Source: Kaistia dalseonensis | GTDB taxonomy: Bacteria; Pseudomonadota; Alphaproteobacteria; Rhizobiales; Kaistiaceae | NCBI RefSeq assembly: GCF_030814715.1 | Contig: NZ_JAUSVO010000002.1 | Location: forward strand, 558,001-622,000 | Reading direction: 5' to 3' | Length of the DNA stretch: 64,000 bases | Shown: piece after piece, positions 51,564 through 60,708 of the stretch | Numbering within the stretch: the first letter of the stretch is position 1 | How the letters are laid out: every line of letters starts with the position of its first letter | Program-made: the position numbers and the translations under genes | Notes under the pieces: generated by a model | The model's database searches: none | Seen by the model: the letters and a program-made list of their open reading frames with translations, nothing else | What the model was told of the DNA's origin: nothing

Positions 51564-52046
51564 CTAGCTCGGGCGACCGCTCGGCTGGTTCTGGGCGAAT
51601 TCCATCAGGCGCTGGCGATAGAGCGCGGTGAAATCGACCGGGTCGATCAGCAGCGGCGGGAAGCCGCCATTGCGGGTCATGTCGGCGAGGATCTGGCGCG
51701 CGAAGGGGAACAGCAGGCGCGGGCACTCGATCATCAGCAGCGGCGGCAGGTTCTCGCTCGGCACATTGGAGATGCGGAACACGCCGGCATAGACCAGCTC
51801 GGCGACGAAGAGCGTCTGGTCACCGTCGGTGGCGCGGCCTTCGAGCCGGAGCTCGATCTCGAAATCCTCCGCATCGAGCGGATTGGCCTGGACGTTGATG
51901 CCGATATTGATATTCGGCGCAGTCCGGCGCGGGCCCAGAGAGCGCGGCGCGTCCGGGTTCTCGAACGACAGGTCCTTGACGTACTGCAACAGGACCGTGA
52001 GGTTCGGCTGGCCCAGCGAGCGGGCGTCTTCGTTGTTTTCGGCCAT
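51564..52046 (-). CDS. secB: Protein-export chaperone SecB
   Basis: 160 residues, normal. It keeps preproteins unfolded and hands them to SecA. Family features are [18 protein letters not shown] and the late [21 protein letters not shown] 52046 has GGGAG upstream; the open frame before it is not SecB. It converges on dnaQ (2-bp gap) and is divergent from the Tim44-like gene. Confidence 0.95.
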   Translation of the reverse strand: MAENNEDARSLGQPNLTVLLQYVKDLSFENPDAPRSLGPRRTAPNINIGINVQANPLDAEDFEIELRLEGRATDGDQTLFVAELVYAGVFRISNVPSENLPPLLMIECPRLLFPFARQILADMTRNGGFPPLLIDPVDFTALYRQRLMEFAQNQPSGRPS

Positions 52047-52310
52047 CAAGCGGCGCTCCCTTGCGCGATCGGCAGCTCCTGGCCGATCAGACGGTTGGCT
52101 CGCTAACACTTCCCATCGCGTGATACAAGCCGCGCGCGGGCCTCCGGGAAGCGTGTGTGGAAGGCCGTGCCCCTTGACAGATCGGGCGGGGATCGGGCTT
52201 GAACGCTTGACGCCCTTGGATCGGCAACCGACCATGACCACATGCTATAGTGGTTTGGTTGGCAGCAATTGGCCTCATGGCCGCAGGAATTAGGACAGGA
52301 CGCCTTCGGC

Positions 52311-53063
52311 ATGACCGGCTTCGTCGATATCTACACGCTGATCTTCCTCGTCCTCGCGGTGGTGATCTTCTTCAAGCTGCGCAGCGTGCTCGGCCAGCGC
52401 ACCGGCAGCGAACGCCGTCCCTTTGATCCCTTCTCGCGCCGTACGGCCGCGAACGATACCGATGCCAAGGGTACCGATGCCAAGGGCGCCGACGCCAATG
52501 GCGGCAAGGTTGTGAGCCTGCCCCGGCGCGACGATGCCGCCATTGCTGCGACGCCGGCTCCGATCACCGTCGCCGATGAACGCATCGCCGCCATCGCGCC
52601 GCCGGATTCGCCCCTCGCCGCCGGTCTGGTCGCGATCATGGCCGCCGATCGGACATTCGATCCCAAGCAGTTCATCGACGGCGCCCGCACGGCTTACGAG
52701 ATGATCGTCAGCGCCTTTGCGCGCGGCGACCGCAAGGCGCTGAAGCCGCTGCTCGGCCGTGAGGTCTTCGACGGTTTCGCGGCCGCGATCAGCGAGCGCG
52801 AACAGCGCGGCGAGACGGTCGAGTTCAATTTCGTCGGCATCGACAAGGCCGAAATCACCGAAGCCACCCAGAAGGGCGGCACGGCGCAGATCACGGCGCG
52901 CTTCGTCTCCAAGATCGTATCGGCGACGCGCAACAAGGCCGGCGAGGTGGTGGATGGCGATCCCGTCCATGTCGCCGATGTCACCGACATCTGGACCTTT
53001 GCGCGCGACGTCAATTCCCGTGACCCGAACTGGACGCTCGTCGCGACCGAAACCGTCGAGTGA
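52311..53063 (+). CDS. Tim44/TimA-like domain protein
   Basis: 250 residues. One N-terminal membrane segment (about residues 5-20, IYTLIFLVLAVVIFF), a variable linker with repeated DAKG units (about 44-62), and a C-terminal Tim44-like domain with the family pattern FIDGARTAYEMIVSAFARGD. Alphaproteobacterial TimA is related to the mitochondrial import motor subunit; its bacterial role is unclear. Divergent from secB, another export component, and 15 bp before mltA. Confidence 0.92.
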   Translation: MTGFVDIYTLIFLVLAVVIFFKLRSVLGQRTGSERRPFDPFSRRTAANDTDAKGTDAKGADANGGKVVSLPRRDDAAIAATPAPITVADERIAAIAPPDSPLAAGLVAIMAADRTFDPKQFIDGARTAYEMIVSAFARGDRKALKPLLGREVFDGFAAAISEREQRGETVEFNFVGIDKAEITEATQKGGTAQITARFVSKIVSATRNKAGEVVDGDPVHVADVTDIWTFARDVNSRDPNWTLVATETVE

Positions 53064-53078
53064 GGCGGGGAGAGCGCC

Positions 53079-54176
53079 GTGTCGACGGCACCGCGCGCGC
53101 GGCTCGTTCCCCTTGATTTCAGCGATCTCGCCGGCTGGCCGGATGATGATCACGCCGCCGCCTGGAGCGCCTTTCGCCTGAGCGCGGCGCATATTGCAGA
53201 TCATCCGCCCAAGACGCGCGCGCTCGGTTTCGATGGCGCGGCGCTTTCCGCGATCGCGCGTGCCGCCATGGCCGAGCCGGTCATTCTCGACCGCGATGCG
53301 GCGCGGCGCTTCTTCGAAACGCATTTCCAGCCGGTGCGCGTCGAGCCCGATGAAGGCGAGGGCTTCTTCACCGGCTTCTACGAGCCCGAGGCGGAGGCTG
53401 CGCTCGTCCCTGGCGCCGGCTTCGACGTGCCGCTCTATCGCGCGCCGCCCGAACTGGTCGAGATCGACGAGCACAATCCGCCGCCCGGCCTCGAGCCCGG
53501 CATGCGCTTTGCGCGCAAGACCTATACGGGGTTCGAGCCGTTCTTCGAGCGCGGCGAGATCGAGCGCGGCGCGCTGGCCGGCCGTGGGCTGGAACTCGCT
53601 TTTCTCGCTGATCCGGTCGATGCGTTCTTCATTCACATCCAGGGCGCCGCGCGGCTGCGTCTCGCCGATGGCGGCCTGCTCCGCGTCACCTATGCCGCGA
53701 AATCCGGCCATGCCTATACGCCGATCGGCCGCGTGATGATCGAGCACGGCGCGCTGCAGAAAGGTGGCGTGACGATGCAGACCATCCGGGCCTGGCTCGG
53801 CGCCCATCCGGCCGAGGCCCGCGCCATGATGTGGGAAAACCGCTCCTTCATCTTTTTCCGCGAGGCGGCGGTGCAGGATCCCTCCCTCGGGCCGATCGCC
53901 GCCGCCAAGGTGCCGCTGACGCCCGGCCGCAGCCTCGCCGTCGATCGCACGCTGCACACCTTCCACATGCCGGTCTGGATCGAGACGACGCTGCCGGCCG
54001 AGGAGGGCGGCGCGCCGTTCCGCCATCTGCTGGTGGCGCAGGATACGGGCTCGGCCATTCTGGGCGCCGCACGTGGCGACATCTTCTTCGGCTCCGGCGA
54101 TGCGGCGGGCCGGGTGGCCGGCCGCACGCAGGCGAAAGGCGGGTTCGTGGTGCTCGCGCCGCGGAGGCTCGGTTGA
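53079..54176 (+). CDS. mltA: MltA-domain lytic murein transglycosylase
   Basis: 365 residues. MltA barrel with FFTGFYEPE, the MltA inserts and a C-terminal 3D domain (LLVAQDTGSAILGAARGDIFFG, here given in part) that contains the catalytic aspartate region. It should cleave the glycan strand to 1,6-anhydro products. The start is GTG 53079 with GGGGAGAG upstream. There is no signal peptide or lipobox, unlike E. coli MltA, and no room for one after the Tim44-like gene. Overlaps the Smr gene by 4 bp. Confidence 0.92.
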   Translation: MSTAPRARLVPLDFSDLAGWPDDDHAAAWSAFRLSAAHIADHPPKTRALGFDGAALSAIARAAMAEPVILDRDAARRFFETHFQPVRVEPDEGEGFFTGFYEPEAEAALVPGAGFDVPLYRAPPELVEIDEHNPPPGLEPGMRFARKTYTGFEPFFERGEIERGALAGRGLELAFLADPVDAFFIHIQGAARLRLADGGLLRVTYAAKSGHAYTPIGRVMIEHGALQKGGVTMQTIRAWLGAHPAEARAMMWENRSFIFFREAAVQDPSLGPIAAAKVPLTPGRSLAVDRTLHTFHMPVWIETTLPAEEGGAPFRHLLVAQDTGSAILGAARGDIFFGSGDAAGRVAGRTQAKGGFVVLAPRRLG

Positions 54177-54781
54177 GCCGGCGTCGTCGCGGCCTTTCGC
54201 GGGAAGAGCGCACGCTCTGGGCCGCCGTGGCGCGTACCGTCGAGCCTCTGCGTGTCGAGGATGCGGTCGTCGAGCCGCCGCCCGAGCCGGAACCTGAACC
54301 CGCTCCGCCGCCGGTCGTCGCACCCGTCAAGAAGCTGCGCGGCAAAGGCGCGGATACCGCGCCGCCCAGGCCGGTTCCGCCGCCACAACCGCCCGCCCAT
54401 CCCCCGCTCCATCCGATCGAGCGCCGCACGCTGACCCGCGTCGCGCGCGGCACGGTCGGCATCGATGCGCGGATCGACCTGCACGGCCTGACCCAGCTCG
54501 ACGCGCATGATCGGCTGCGCGGCTTCCTCTTCAGTGCGCAGGCCCAGGGCGCCAGGCTCGTTCTCGTCATCACCGGCAAGGGCAAGGCCGGCGGCGATCC
54601 GCATTATGGCGAGTTCGCCGAGCGCGGCGTGCTGCGCCGGCGCGTGCCGCAATGGCTCGCCGAACCGGGCCTGCGCTCGATCGTCATCGGTTTCGAGGAG
54701 GCCCACCAGACTCATGGCGGCGGCGGCGCGCTCTATGTCCGCATCCGTCGGCGGCGGGGCCACGGAGTCGACGAGCCATGA
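54173..54781 (+). CDS. Smr-domain protein
   Basis: 202 residues from TTG 54173, which overlaps the mltA stop (TTGA) and has GGAGG upstream. A Pro/Glu-rich linker (about 30-85) leads to a C-terminal Smr domain with IDLHGLTQLDAH and VITGKGKAGG. Smr domains are nucleic-acid endonuclease-like modules, linked in bacteria to MutS2 and ribosome-collision rescue. The stand-alone role here is unknown. It overlaps the XRE gene by 4 bp. Confidence 0.9.
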   Translation: MSRRRRGLSREERTLWAAVARTVEPLRVEDAVVEPPPEPEPEPAPPPVVAPVKKLRGKGADTAPPRPVPPPQPPAHPPLHPIERRTLTRVARGTVGIDARIDLHGLTQLDAHDRLRGFLFSAQAQGARLVLVITGKGKAGGDPHYGEFAERGVLRRRVPQWLAEPGLRSIVIGFEEAHQTHGGGGALYVRIRRRRGHGVDEP

Positions 54782-55152
54782 CGCCCTTCGGCCAGCGCAT
54801 GCGCCAGCTTCGCGCCGAGCGGAAGGTGTCGCTGAAGACGATGGCCGACGAGATCGGCGTATCGAGCTCCTATCTCTCGGCGCTCGAACATGGTCGGCGT
54901 GGCACGCCGAGCTGGCTGACGCTGCAGAGGATCATCGCCTATTTCAATGTGATCTGGGACGATGCGGAGGAGTTGCAGCGCCTCGCCGAGCGCTCGCATC
55001 CGCGCGTGGTGGTCGATACGGCCGGGCTCGATCCCGCCGCGACCGAGCTCGCGCATCTCATCGCCGACAAGATCGGCCGTCTCGGTCCGAAATCGCTGCG
55101 CGACATCAAGAAGGCGGTGCTGGACGCCGCGCGCCGCGACGGTGCTGCCTAG
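54778..55152 (+). CDS. XRE-family helix-turn-helix protein
   Basis: 124 residues. The HTH spans about 5-65 with MRQLRAERKVSLKTMADEIG and SSSYLSALEHGRRGTPSW. The remainder (about 70-124) is a helical tail of unknown function. It is the last gene of the tightly overlapped Tim44-mltA-smr-xre string, which suggests a link with the envelope, but the target is unknown. ATG 54778 overlaps the Smr stop. Its TAG stop is the first codon of repeat copy B. Confidence 0.9.
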   Translation: MTPFGQRMRQLRAERKVSLKTMADEIGVSSSYLSALEHGRRGTPSWLTLQRIIAYFNVIWDDAEELQRLAERSHPRVVVDTAGLDPAATELAHLIADKIGRLGPKSLRDIKKAVLDAARRDGAA

Positions 55153-55232
55153 AGCGTTTCCGAGCGAAGTGGACACCGGTTCGCGTGAAGGAAACGCGAA
55201 CTATGATCGAGCGCGTTTCCGGGCGAAACGCG
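55150..55232. repeat. Gene-tail dispersed repeat, copy B, plus adjacent hairpin
   Basis: The 51-bp block 55150-55200 matches copy A at 9076-9126. Its ends GCGTTTCC and GGAAACGC are perfect inverted arms. A second hairpin follows: CGCGTTTC (55212-55219) and GAAACGCG (55225-55232), directly against the stop of the minus-strand DUF1402 gene. The pair separates two converging genes and may end both transcripts. Confidence 0.65.
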
Positions 55233-56174
55233 TCAGAGCAGCTTGCGCAGCTCGTCCTCGCGCTCATTGATCAGCCAACCGTAATAGTTCTCTTCCGGCC
55301 AGGCCGCCTTGTTGCGCTTGCGCGCCGCCGCGAGCGTCCGGGCGCGCACCTTCACGTCGCCGATATTGTAGAGCGTCGCGGTGATGCCGGGATTGTCGGA
55401 AATGTCGACGCCGGCCGTATCGCGATAGACATCGATCGACAGGCGGATGATCGCCGCCATGTAGTCGAGCGAAATGTCCGGGTCCATGATTGCCTGGTAG
55501 ACCTCAGGCGCCTTGTCCATGTCGAGCAGCGGCAGGCCGCTCTTCCTGTGCACGATATCGGTGACGGTCAGCGCCGTCAGCGGATTGATCTGGCCGAGGC
55601 CGAAGGTCTGGCCGGCGAAGAGCGGCTGGAAGAACACCTTGGAGAAGCGGTCGCGCGGATAGGAGACGCCGTCGACCCTCTTGCCACGGAACGTCGAGTC
55701 CCAGACATTCTCGCGGCAGGTCCACAGGTCGTAATTGGTGGTGAGATCGTTGCAGTCGGCGAATTCCGGCCGCGCCACGAAACTGGCGATCGATATGCCG
55801 GCATAGCCGAAGGCGAGGTCCTTGGTGCCGAGATAGGCGAGTCCCTTCACATAATAGGCCTGGGCGCTGTCGAGGCCGCCGACATTGTAGGTGTGCTCGC
55901 CCACGATCGCGCCGATCATGTGGATCGGGTCGATGCCGTACTGGGCGGCGGACTTCTTGATCGATCGGATGAGGTTCTTGTCGCGCTTCAGCAGGGCGTA
56001 GATCTTCTGGTACTTGCCCTCGAAGCTCTCCTTCGTCTCGCCGACGCGCTTGATCGAACTCATGTCGATCGGCGGCTGCGTCTTGGAACGATTGCCGGGC
56101 GGATCGTTGACCACGGCCAGCGCCGGGCTGATCGAAAGGGCCAGGAGAAGGGCTGTGCTGCGCAGTAGACGCAT
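55233..56174 (-). CDS. DUF1402 secreted protein, lytic-transglycosylase-like motifs
   Basis: 313 residues from ATG 56174. The signal peptide is LLRSTALLLALSISPALA with cleavage near ALA-VV. The body matches the alphaproteobacterial DUF1402 family. It shows AIVGEHTYNV, then QTFGLGQINPLTALTVTDIV: an early Glu followed by a G-L-G-Q-I-N-P-x-T-A pattern, as in Slt-type transglycosylases (catalytic Glu, then GLMQIxPxTA). I infer a lysozyme-like fold and a peptidoglycan role; this is not established. Cysteines in ADCNDL and WTCREN may form a disulfide. Confidence 0.8.
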   Translation of the reverse strand: MRLLRSTALLLALSISPALAVVNDPPGNRSKTQPPIDMSSIKRVGETKESFEGKYQKIYALLKRDKNLIRSIKKSAAQYGIDPIHMIGAIVGEHTYNVGGLDSAQAYYVKGLAYLGTKDLAFGYAGISIASFVARPEFADCNDLTTNYDLWTCRENVWDSTFRGKRVDGVSYPRDRFSKVFFQPLFAGQTFGLGQINPLTALTVTDIVHRKSGLPLLDMDKAPEVYQAIMDPDISLDYMAAIIRLSIDVYRDTAGVDISDNPGITATLYNIGDVKVRARTLAAARKRNKAAWPEENYYGWLINEREDELRKLL

Positions 56175-56331
56175 TGATGCGGTCCGCCGGAAGGTCAGAT
56201 AGATGCTACCGGCGAGCCCGGCGCGACAGGCGGCGCTTATAGCATCGGAATGTGGCCTGCAACATGGCATCGTTAACGAAGTGTGACGACGATCACGCGA
56301 TGGTGTCTGCCGCCTTCGGCATAGGGGCATG

Positions 56332-56368
56332 AAAAAGCCCGGCCGCCTGAACGGGCAGCCGGGCCTTT
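56332..56368 (-). terminator. Rho-independent terminator of the hslV-GNAT-hslU operon
   Basis: Arms GCCCGGC (56337-56343) and GCCGGGC (56358-56364). On the minus strand the hairpin is followed by five T (56336-56332), 20 bp past the hslU stop. On the plus strand only CTTT follows. Confidence 0.8.
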
Positions 56369-56387
56369 CGAAGGGTTGGCCTCGTCG

Positions 56388-57692
56388 TCAGAGGATGTAG
56401 CGCGACAGGTCCATGTTGCGCGAGAGATCGCCGATATGGGCCTCGATATAGGCCGCGTCCACCGTCACGGTTTCGCCGGAGCGATCGGGTGCCGCGAACG
56501 AAATCTCGTCCAGGATGCGTTCCATAACGGTCTGCAACCTTCGCGCGCCGATGTTCTCGATCGAGGAATTGATCTCGACCGCGATGCGCGCAATCGAATC
56601 GATCGCGTCGTCGGTGATCTCCAGGGTCACGCCTTCGGTGAGCATCAGCGCGACATATTGCTTGATCAGGCTCGCCTCCGTCTCCGTCAGGATCTGGCGG
56701 AACTCCGATTGCGTCAGCGCGGAAAGCTCGACGCGGATCGGCAGGCGGCCCTGCAGTTCCGGCAGCAGGTCGGACGGCTTGGCGATATGGAACGCGCCCG
56801 AGGCGATGAAGAGGATGTGGTCCGTCTTCACCGGCCCGTATTTGGTCGCGACCGTCGTGCCCTCGATCAGCGGCAGCAGGTCGCGCTGCACGCCCTCGCG
56901 CGAGACGTCGCCGGAGCGGCCGTCACGGGCGCAGATCTTGTCGATCTCGTCGATGAAGACGATGCCGTCATTCTCGACCACCGAAATGGCCTCGGCCGTG
57001 ACCTGTTCGTCATCGAGCAGCTTGTCGGATTCCTCGTCGATGAGAACCTTGTAGGAATCCTTGACCGTGACGCGGCGCGTCTTGGTCTTGCCGCCGAACG
57101 CCTTGCCCAGCATGTCGCCGATATTCATCACGCCGATCGAGGCGCCGGGCATGCCGGGAACCTCGAATTGCGGCATGCCGTTCGACTGGTCGCGGACCTG
57201 GATCTCGATTTCCTTGTCGTCGAGCTCGTTCGCCCGCAGCTTCTTGCGGAAGCTCTCGCGCGTCGCCGGGCTCGATGATTCGCCGACCAGCGCGTTCAGC
57301 ACGCGCTCCTCGGCCGAGAGATGCGCCTTGGCCTCGACATCCTTGCGCTTCTTCTCGCGCGTCAGCCCGATGCCGACTTCGACGAGATCGCGGATGATCT
57401 GCTCCACGTCACGGCCGACATAGCCGACCTCGGTGAACTTGGTCGCCTCGACCTTCAGGAAGGGCGCGCCGGCGAGCTTGGCCAGGCGGCGCGAGATCTC
57501 GGTCTTGCCGACGCCGGTCGGCCCGATCATCAGGATGTTCTTCGGCAGCACCTCTTCGCGCATCGCGCCTTCGAGCTGCTGGCGGCGCCAGCGATTGCGC
57601 AGCGCGATCGCGACGGCGCGCTTCGCATCATTCTGGCCGATGATGAAGCGGTCGAGTTCGGACACGATCTCGCGGGGTGAGAAATTGGTCAT
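56388..57692 (-). CDS. hslU: HslUV protease ATPase subunit HslU
   Basis: 434 residues. AAA+ unfoldase: Walker A is [15 protein letters not shown], Walker B is [11 protein letters not shown], and the pore loop GYVGRD is present. The C-terminal tail DLSRYIL, which activates HslV, is intact. It unfolds substrates for the HslV peptidase. It overlaps the GNAT gene upstream by 4 bp. Confidence 0.97.
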   Translation of the reverse strand: MTNFSPREIVSELDRFIIGQNDAKRAVAIALRNRWRRQQLEGAMREEVLPKNILMIGPTGVGKTEISRRLAKLAGAPFLKVEATKFTEVGYVGRDVEQIIRDLVEVGIGLTREKKRKDVEAKAHLSAEERVLNALVGESSSPATRESFRKKLRANELDDKEIEIQVRDQSNGMPQFEVPGMPGASIGVMNIGDMLGKAFGGKTKTRRVTVKDSYKVLIDEESDKLLDDEQVTAEAISVVENDGIVFIDEIDKICARDGRSGDVSREGVQRDLLPLIEGTTVATKYGPVKTDHILFIASGAFHIAKPSDLLPELQGRLPIRVELSALTQSEFRQILTETEASLIKQYVALMLTEGVTLEITDDAIDSIARIAVEINSSIENIGARRLQTVMERILDEISFAAPDRSGETVTVDAAYIEAHIGDLSRNMDLSRYIL

Positions 57693-58207
57693 ACCGTCTT
57701 GTCCTCAAGGTCGCGCCTCATCATGAGCGCGGGACCGTAAATCGTTGTGCGCCGGTCGAAAATGGTGAAGCCGGCCTTGGTGTAGGCGCGGATCGCACGG
57801 TGGTTGTCGGGATCCGGGTCGATGATGAGGCGCGGCACGCCTTCATCGAAGCGCAGGCGCGCAAATTCCATGATCATCCGTGGCCCGTGGCCGAGCCCGA
57901 CGAGATCGGGCTCGCCGATCATCTGGTCGATGCCGAGCGTGCCGGGCGGCTGGTCCTGGTAGGGGTGGCCCGCCTCGGCATGCGGGTCGTAGCTCTGGAT
58001 GTAGCCGGCGGTCCGGCCATCGATCTCGAGCATGTAGGGCTTCACCGAGGCGCTGCCGATATGGGCCGCGATGTTCTCCACCTCTTCCTCGACGTCGTCG
58101 TTCCACCATGCCGCGACATGCGGGTTCGCCAGCCATTTCGCGATCCAGTCAAGATCGGCGAAAATCATCGGCCGGAAAGCGTAATGAAAGGCGGGTTCAG
58201 GCGGCAT
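57689..58207 (-). CDS. AAC(6')-like GNAT acetyltransferase
   Basis: 172 residues, one GNAT domain. [16 protein letters not shown] at the N-terminus and [18 protein letters not shown] at the C-terminus match the aminoglycoside 6'-N-acetyltransferase-like subgroup (Acetyltransf_8). The acetyl-CoA loop is GLGHGPRMI. The substrate is unknown, and antibiotic inactivation should not be assumed. It is inserted between hslV (11-bp overlap) and hslU (4-bp overlap), so it is expressed with the protease. Confidence 0.88.
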   Translation of the reverse strand: MPPEPAFHYAFRPMIFADLDWIAKWLANPHVAAWWNDDVEEEVENIAAHIGSASVKPYMLEIDGRTAGYIQSYDPHAEAGHPYQDQPPGTLGIDQMIGEPDLVGLGHGPRMIMEFARLRFDEGVPRLIIDPDPDNHRAIRAYTKAGFTIFDRRTTIYGPALMMRRDLEDKTV

Positions 58208-58763
58208 CGAGCTGTTCGAGCGTCACGCTCGTATTGGTGTAGACGCAGATATCGGCGGCGATCGCCATCGCCTTGCGGGCGATCTGCTCCGCGCTCTGGT
58301 CGGTATCGATCAGCGCGCGCGCGGCGGCGAGCGCGTAATTGCCGCCCGAGCCGATGCCCATCACGCCGCCTTCCGGCTCCAGCACGTCGCCGGTGCCGGT
58401 CAATACCAGGCTGGTCGTCCTGTCGGCGACGAGCATCATGGCTTCGAGCCGGCGCAGGTAACGATCGGTGCGCCAGTCCTTGGCGAGTTCGACGCAGGCG
58501 CGCGTCAACTGTCCGGGATATTGCTCGAGCTTGGCTTCGAGGCGCTCCAGCAGCGTGAAGGCATCGGCCGTCGAGCCGGCGAAACCGGCGATCACACCGC
58601 CCTTGCCGAGCGGGCGCACCTTTCGGGCATTGCCCTTGATGATCGTCTGGCCGAGCGAGACCTGGCCGTCGCCGGCGATCACCACCTTGCCGCCCTTGCG
58701 GACGGTGATGATGGTCGTGCCGTGCCAAGGGCCATAGGGGCTGTCATTTTCGGAATGGGTCAT
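58197..58763 (-). CDS. hslV: HslUV protease peptidase subunit HslV
   Basis: 188 residues. Threonine peptidase of the proteasome-like family: [14 protein letters not shown], so processing after Gly15 would expose catalytic Thr16. [10 protein letters not shown] follows. I chose ATG 58763, as in other Hyphomicrobiales HslV with a short propeptide. First gene of the hslV-GNAT-hslU unit; the 195-bp gap upstream is divergent to hisB. Confidence 0.96.
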   Translation of the reverse strand: MTHSENDSPYGPWHGTTIITVRKGGKVVIAGDGQVSLGQTIIKGNARKVRPLGKGGVIAGFAGSTADAFTLLERLEAKLEQYPGQLTRACVELAKDWRTDRYLRRLEAMMLVADRTTSLVLTGTGDVLEPEGGVMGIGSGGNYALAAARALIDTDQSAEQIARKAMAIAADICVYTNTSVTLEQLDAA

Positions 58764-58958
58764 ATCGTGCTTTCGTGGCAGATCGCCTTGGTCCCGAAAG
58801 GCCCCGCGGCGATCCCTGGTTCGAGGCTCATATGTAGGAGCCTGGCTGCATCCTGCAAAGGCTTGCTCAAGCCGGGGCCTCGCTTGAGAGGTCTCTTGTG
58901 GCATTCCAAGGGAACGCCTGCTAAAAGCCCGCCTGTCTTCGGTGAGAAGGAAGCTGAT

Positions 58959-59552
58959 ATGCGCAGCGCCACGGTCGAGCGCAAGACGAAGGAAACCGAG
59001 ATCGCGGTCACGCTCGATCTCGACGGCACCGGCCTGTCCGAGATTTCCACGGGCATCGGCTTCTTCGATCATATGCTCGATCAGCTCGGCCGCCACGGTC
59101 TCATCGACCTGAAGGTGGTGGCCAAGGGCGATCTCCATATCGACCAGCACCACACCGTCGAGGATGTCGGCATCGCGATCGGCCTTGCGCTCCGTAAGGC
59201 GCTCGGCGATTTCCGTGGCATCACGCGCTATGCCGATACGCATCTCGCCATGGACGAGGCGCTGACCCGCTGCGCCATCGACGTGTCCGGCCGGCCCTAT
59301 CTGGTCTGGAAGGTCGAATTCTCGCGTCCCAAGGTCGGCGATTTCGATACGGAGCTCTTCAAGGAGTTCTTCCAGGCCTTCGCGCAGAATGCCGGGATCA
59401 CGCTCCATATCGAAAACCTCTATGGCGAGAACAATCACCATATCGCCGAGACCTGCTTCAAGGCGCTCGCGCGCACGCTGCGGGCAGCGGTGGCGATCGA
59501 TCCCCGCCAGGCGGACCGTGTGCCGTCGACCAAGGGCAAGCTGGGCGACTGA
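58959..59552 (+). CDS. hisB: Imidazoleglycerol-phosphate dehydratase
   Basis: 197 residues, the monofunctional form without the phosphatase domain. Metal-binding motifs [26 protein letters not shown] and ENNHHIAET are intact. Histidine biosynthesis. GAGAAGGAAG precedes ATG 58959; the open frame upstream is unrelated. First gene of the his operon. Confidence 0.96.
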   Translation: MRSATVERKTKETEIAVTLDLDGTGLSEISTGIGFFDHMLDQLGRHGLIDLKVVAKGDLHIDQHHTVEDVGIAIGLALRKALGDFRGITRYADTHLAMDEALTRCAIDVSGRPYLVWKVEFSRPKVGDFDTELFKEFFQAFAQNAGITLHIENLYGENNHHIAETCFKALARTLRAAVAIDPRQADRVPSTKGKLGD

Positions 59553-59560
59553 GGGCGATC

Positions 59561-60061
59561 ATGGCAGTCTACAAGGTCTATGCCCCGCCCGCTCCCCCGA
59601 CCGGCGGCGCGGCCTCGCCCGAGCATTTCGTCTTCGTCCGGGAGAGCTTCAGCTGGGCGGCGTTCCTGATCCCGCTGCCCTGGATGCTCTATCGGCGCCT
59701 GTGGATCGTGCTCGCCTTCTATTGCCTCGCCGCCGTCGCGATGGCGCTTCTGGCCGGGTCCGAGCTCGCCCCGGTCTCCATGGCGCTCGGCGTGCTGACG
59801 CCCTTCGTGCTCGGCTTCGAGGGCAATGCGCTGCGCGGTTGGAGCCTCGACCGGCGCGGCTACACGCTTGAAGGCGTGGCCGAAGGCCGGCGGCGCGACG
59901 ATGCGGAAATCCGCTTCTTCACGCGCTGGGTCGGCGGACATGCCGCCGCGCCGCAACAGCCGACACCAGGCCCGGCCGCCCGGACACTGCCCATCACGAC
60001 GCTGCGTGAAACGCCGACGGGTATCGTCGGCCTGTTTCCGACCGCAGGGACACAAACATGA
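59561..60061 (+). CDS. DUF2628 membrane protein
   Basis: 166 residues with two hydrophobic stretches (about 45-65 and 67-85) after an aromatic [20 protein letters not shown] segment typical of DUF2628. The function is unknown. It sits between hisB (8-bp gap) and hisH (4-bp overlap), so it is translated with the histidine genes. The same insertion is common in Hyphomicrobiales. Confidence 0.87.
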   Translation: MAVYKVYAPPAPPTGGAASPEHFVFVRESFSWAAFLIPLPWMLYRRLWIVLAFYCLAAVAMALLAGSELAPVSMALGVLTPFVLGFEGNALRGWSLDRRGYTLEGVAEGRRRDDAEIRFFTRWVGGHAAAPQQPTPGPAARTLPITTLRETPTGIVGLFPTAGTQT

Positions 60062-60708
60062 CGATCGCGATCATCGATTACGGCGCCGGCAATCTTCACT
60101 CGGTCGGCAAGGCGCTGGAACTCGCCAGCGTCCAGATCGGCCGGCCGGAAGCCGTCATCATCACCTCCGAGCCGGATTTCGTCGCCAAGGCCGACCATGT
60201 CATCCTGCCGGGCGACGGCGCCTTTGCCGATTGCAGGACCAACCTCGATTCTGTTCCCGGCATGATCGAGGCGATCAACGAGACGATCGACGGTCGCGGC
60301 CGCCCGTTCCTCGGCATCTGCGTCGGCATGCAGCTGCTCGCGACGCGCGGCATCGAATATGGCGTGACCAAAGGGCTCGACCGCATTGCCGGCGAGGTCC
60401 GTGAGATCCACCCGACGGATCCACACCTGAAGGTCCCGCATATGGGCTGGAACACGCTGAACGCAGCCTCCGGCCACGCGCTGCTCGAGGGCATTCCGCT
60501 GGGCGAGCAGGGCTGGCACGCTTATTTCCTGCACAGCTACCAGCTCTATGCCGATGATCCGGCCGATATCGTCGCGACCGCCGACTATGGCGGCCCGGTC
60601 ACGGCGATCGTGACGACGGGCAATATTGCCGGTACGCAGTTCCATCCCGAGAAGAGCCAGAAGCTCGGTCTCGCCCTTCTCGCCAACTTCCTGAAGTGGA
60701 AGCCCTGA
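60058..60708 (+). CDS. hisH: Imidazole glycerol phosphate synthase glutaminase subunit
   Basis: 216 residues, class I glutamine amidotransferase. Nucleophile Cys88 in [11 protein letters not shown]; the His-Glu pair is in QFHPEKSQ. It supplies ammonia to HisF. Overlaps DUF2628 by 4 bp and hisA by 1 bp. Confidence 0.96.
   Translation: MTIAIIDYGAGNLHSVGKALELASVQIGRPEAVIITSEPDFVAKADHVILPGDGAFADCRTNLDSVPGMIEAINETIDGRGRPFLGICVGMQLLATRGIEYGVTKGLDRIAGEVREIHPTDPHLKVPHMGWNTLNAASGHALLEGIPLGEQGWHAYFLHSYQLYADDPADIVATADYGGPVTAIVTTGNIAGTQFHPEKSQKLGLALLANFLKWKP

Noticed and set aside
57689-58207. Acquired aminoglycoside-resistance gene
   Set aside because: It overlaps two core genes, has the same composition as its neighbours and lacks any mobile context.
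58764-58958. Heat-shock (RpoH) promoter for hslV
   Set aside because: CTTGAG and CCTACATAT-like elements exist on the minus strand, but the spacing (about 27 bp) is wrong and the nearer CTTTGC is a poor -35.
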